This document shows, piece after piece, positions 43,151 to 43,237 of a stretch of DNA of 43,237 bases (positions are counted from its first letter, which is position 1; each line of letters begins with the position of its first letter). This stretch comes from JBIOHJ01 sp044448905 (GTDB lineage Bacteria; Bacteroidota; Bacteroidia; AKYH767-A; OLB10). The DNA is taken from the NCBI GenBank assembly GCA_044448905.1, contig JBIOHJ010000008.1, positions 1-43,237 of the forward strand. Direction: 5' to 3'. The notes under the pieces were generated by a model. That model saw only the letters and a list, made by a program, of their open reading frames with translations. It ran no database searches and was not told the origin of the DNA. A program made the position numbers and the translations under genes.

Positions 43151-43237
43151 ATTACTAACTACCCGAGCGCCCAAAAAATTACCTCCTGCGATTTTAATAA
43201 TCAAAAAAATGCGAATATAGGTGCAGGCACTTCGGCC
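43151..43237 (+). pseudogene. In-frame continuation of the last gene after its stop codon (runs off window)
   Basis: Twenty-nine codons in the frame of the 42470 gene follow its TAA without another stop and reach the window edge. They read ITNYPSAQKITSC..., then NANIGAGTSA, which has the look of the linker and next beta domain of secreted Bacteroidota proteins rather than random sequence. No start codon is found in it. Either the gene is broken here, or the stop is a base error. Confidence 0.45.

Overview
The window comes from an AT-rich genome of the phylum Bacteroidota. The evidence is the abundance of type IX secretion (T9SS) C-terminal sorting domains, a protein with SprB-type repeats, a carboxypeptidase-regulatory/TonB receptor fusion, promoter elements of the Bacteroidota TAnnTTTG type, a Bacteroidota-style dihydroorotase followed by a DUF4296 lipoprotein, and a FISUMP-domain lipoprotein. 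Genus cannot be read from the sequence. I saw no tRNA, rRNA, CRISPR array, transposase or prophage gene.

Region 1 (1-10752, minus strand) is an accessory block of exported proteins. Four paralogues of a secreted family that I cannot name share motifs such as TYRIYvDL, FFNNE and NTVMLDSWLSVGAAS. They lie with a TonB-dependent receptor, a beta-helix protein with a terminal dockerin-like loop, and a FISUMP lipoprotein. They form three transcription units: 3023 to beyond 1; 9713 to 3309; and 10752 to 9940.

Region 2 (11075-16960, plus strand) is a phosphate-uptake operon: OprP/OprO-like porin, pstS, pstC, pstA, pstB, phoU. PstC carries an extra periplasmic segment that looks like a piece of PstS.

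The main observation joins regions 1 and 2. Upstream of the pst operon, and upstream of all three exported-protein units, I read TTAA-type 7-mers repeated every 11 bp. They end 7-8 bp before a TAnnTTTG-like -7 element. This is the layout expected of a Pho box bound by a PhoB-type regulator. The paralogue family and its TonB receptor are therefore good candidates for an undescribed phosphate-starvation export/uptake system.

Region 3 (17065-32576) holds large secreted proteins: an M14 carboxypeptidase, a five-haem cytochrome c with a T9SS-like tail, an FG-GAP/UnbV protein, a pirin, an uncharacterised exported protein, a purple acid phosphatase with Fn3 repeats, and a SprB-repeat protein with dockerin-like and possible cohesin-like parts.

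Region 4 (32833-42234) is mostly housekeeping: an alpha-helical protein of unknown function, recX, prfB (with the classical +1 programmed frameshift), an ArsC-like reductase, a flavodoxin-fold oxidoreductase, fumC, dihydroorotase, a DUF4296 lipoprotein whose signal peptide lies inside a palindromic repeat, and an S9 peptidase. The window ends in an exported protein that appears to be cut by an in-frame stop codon.
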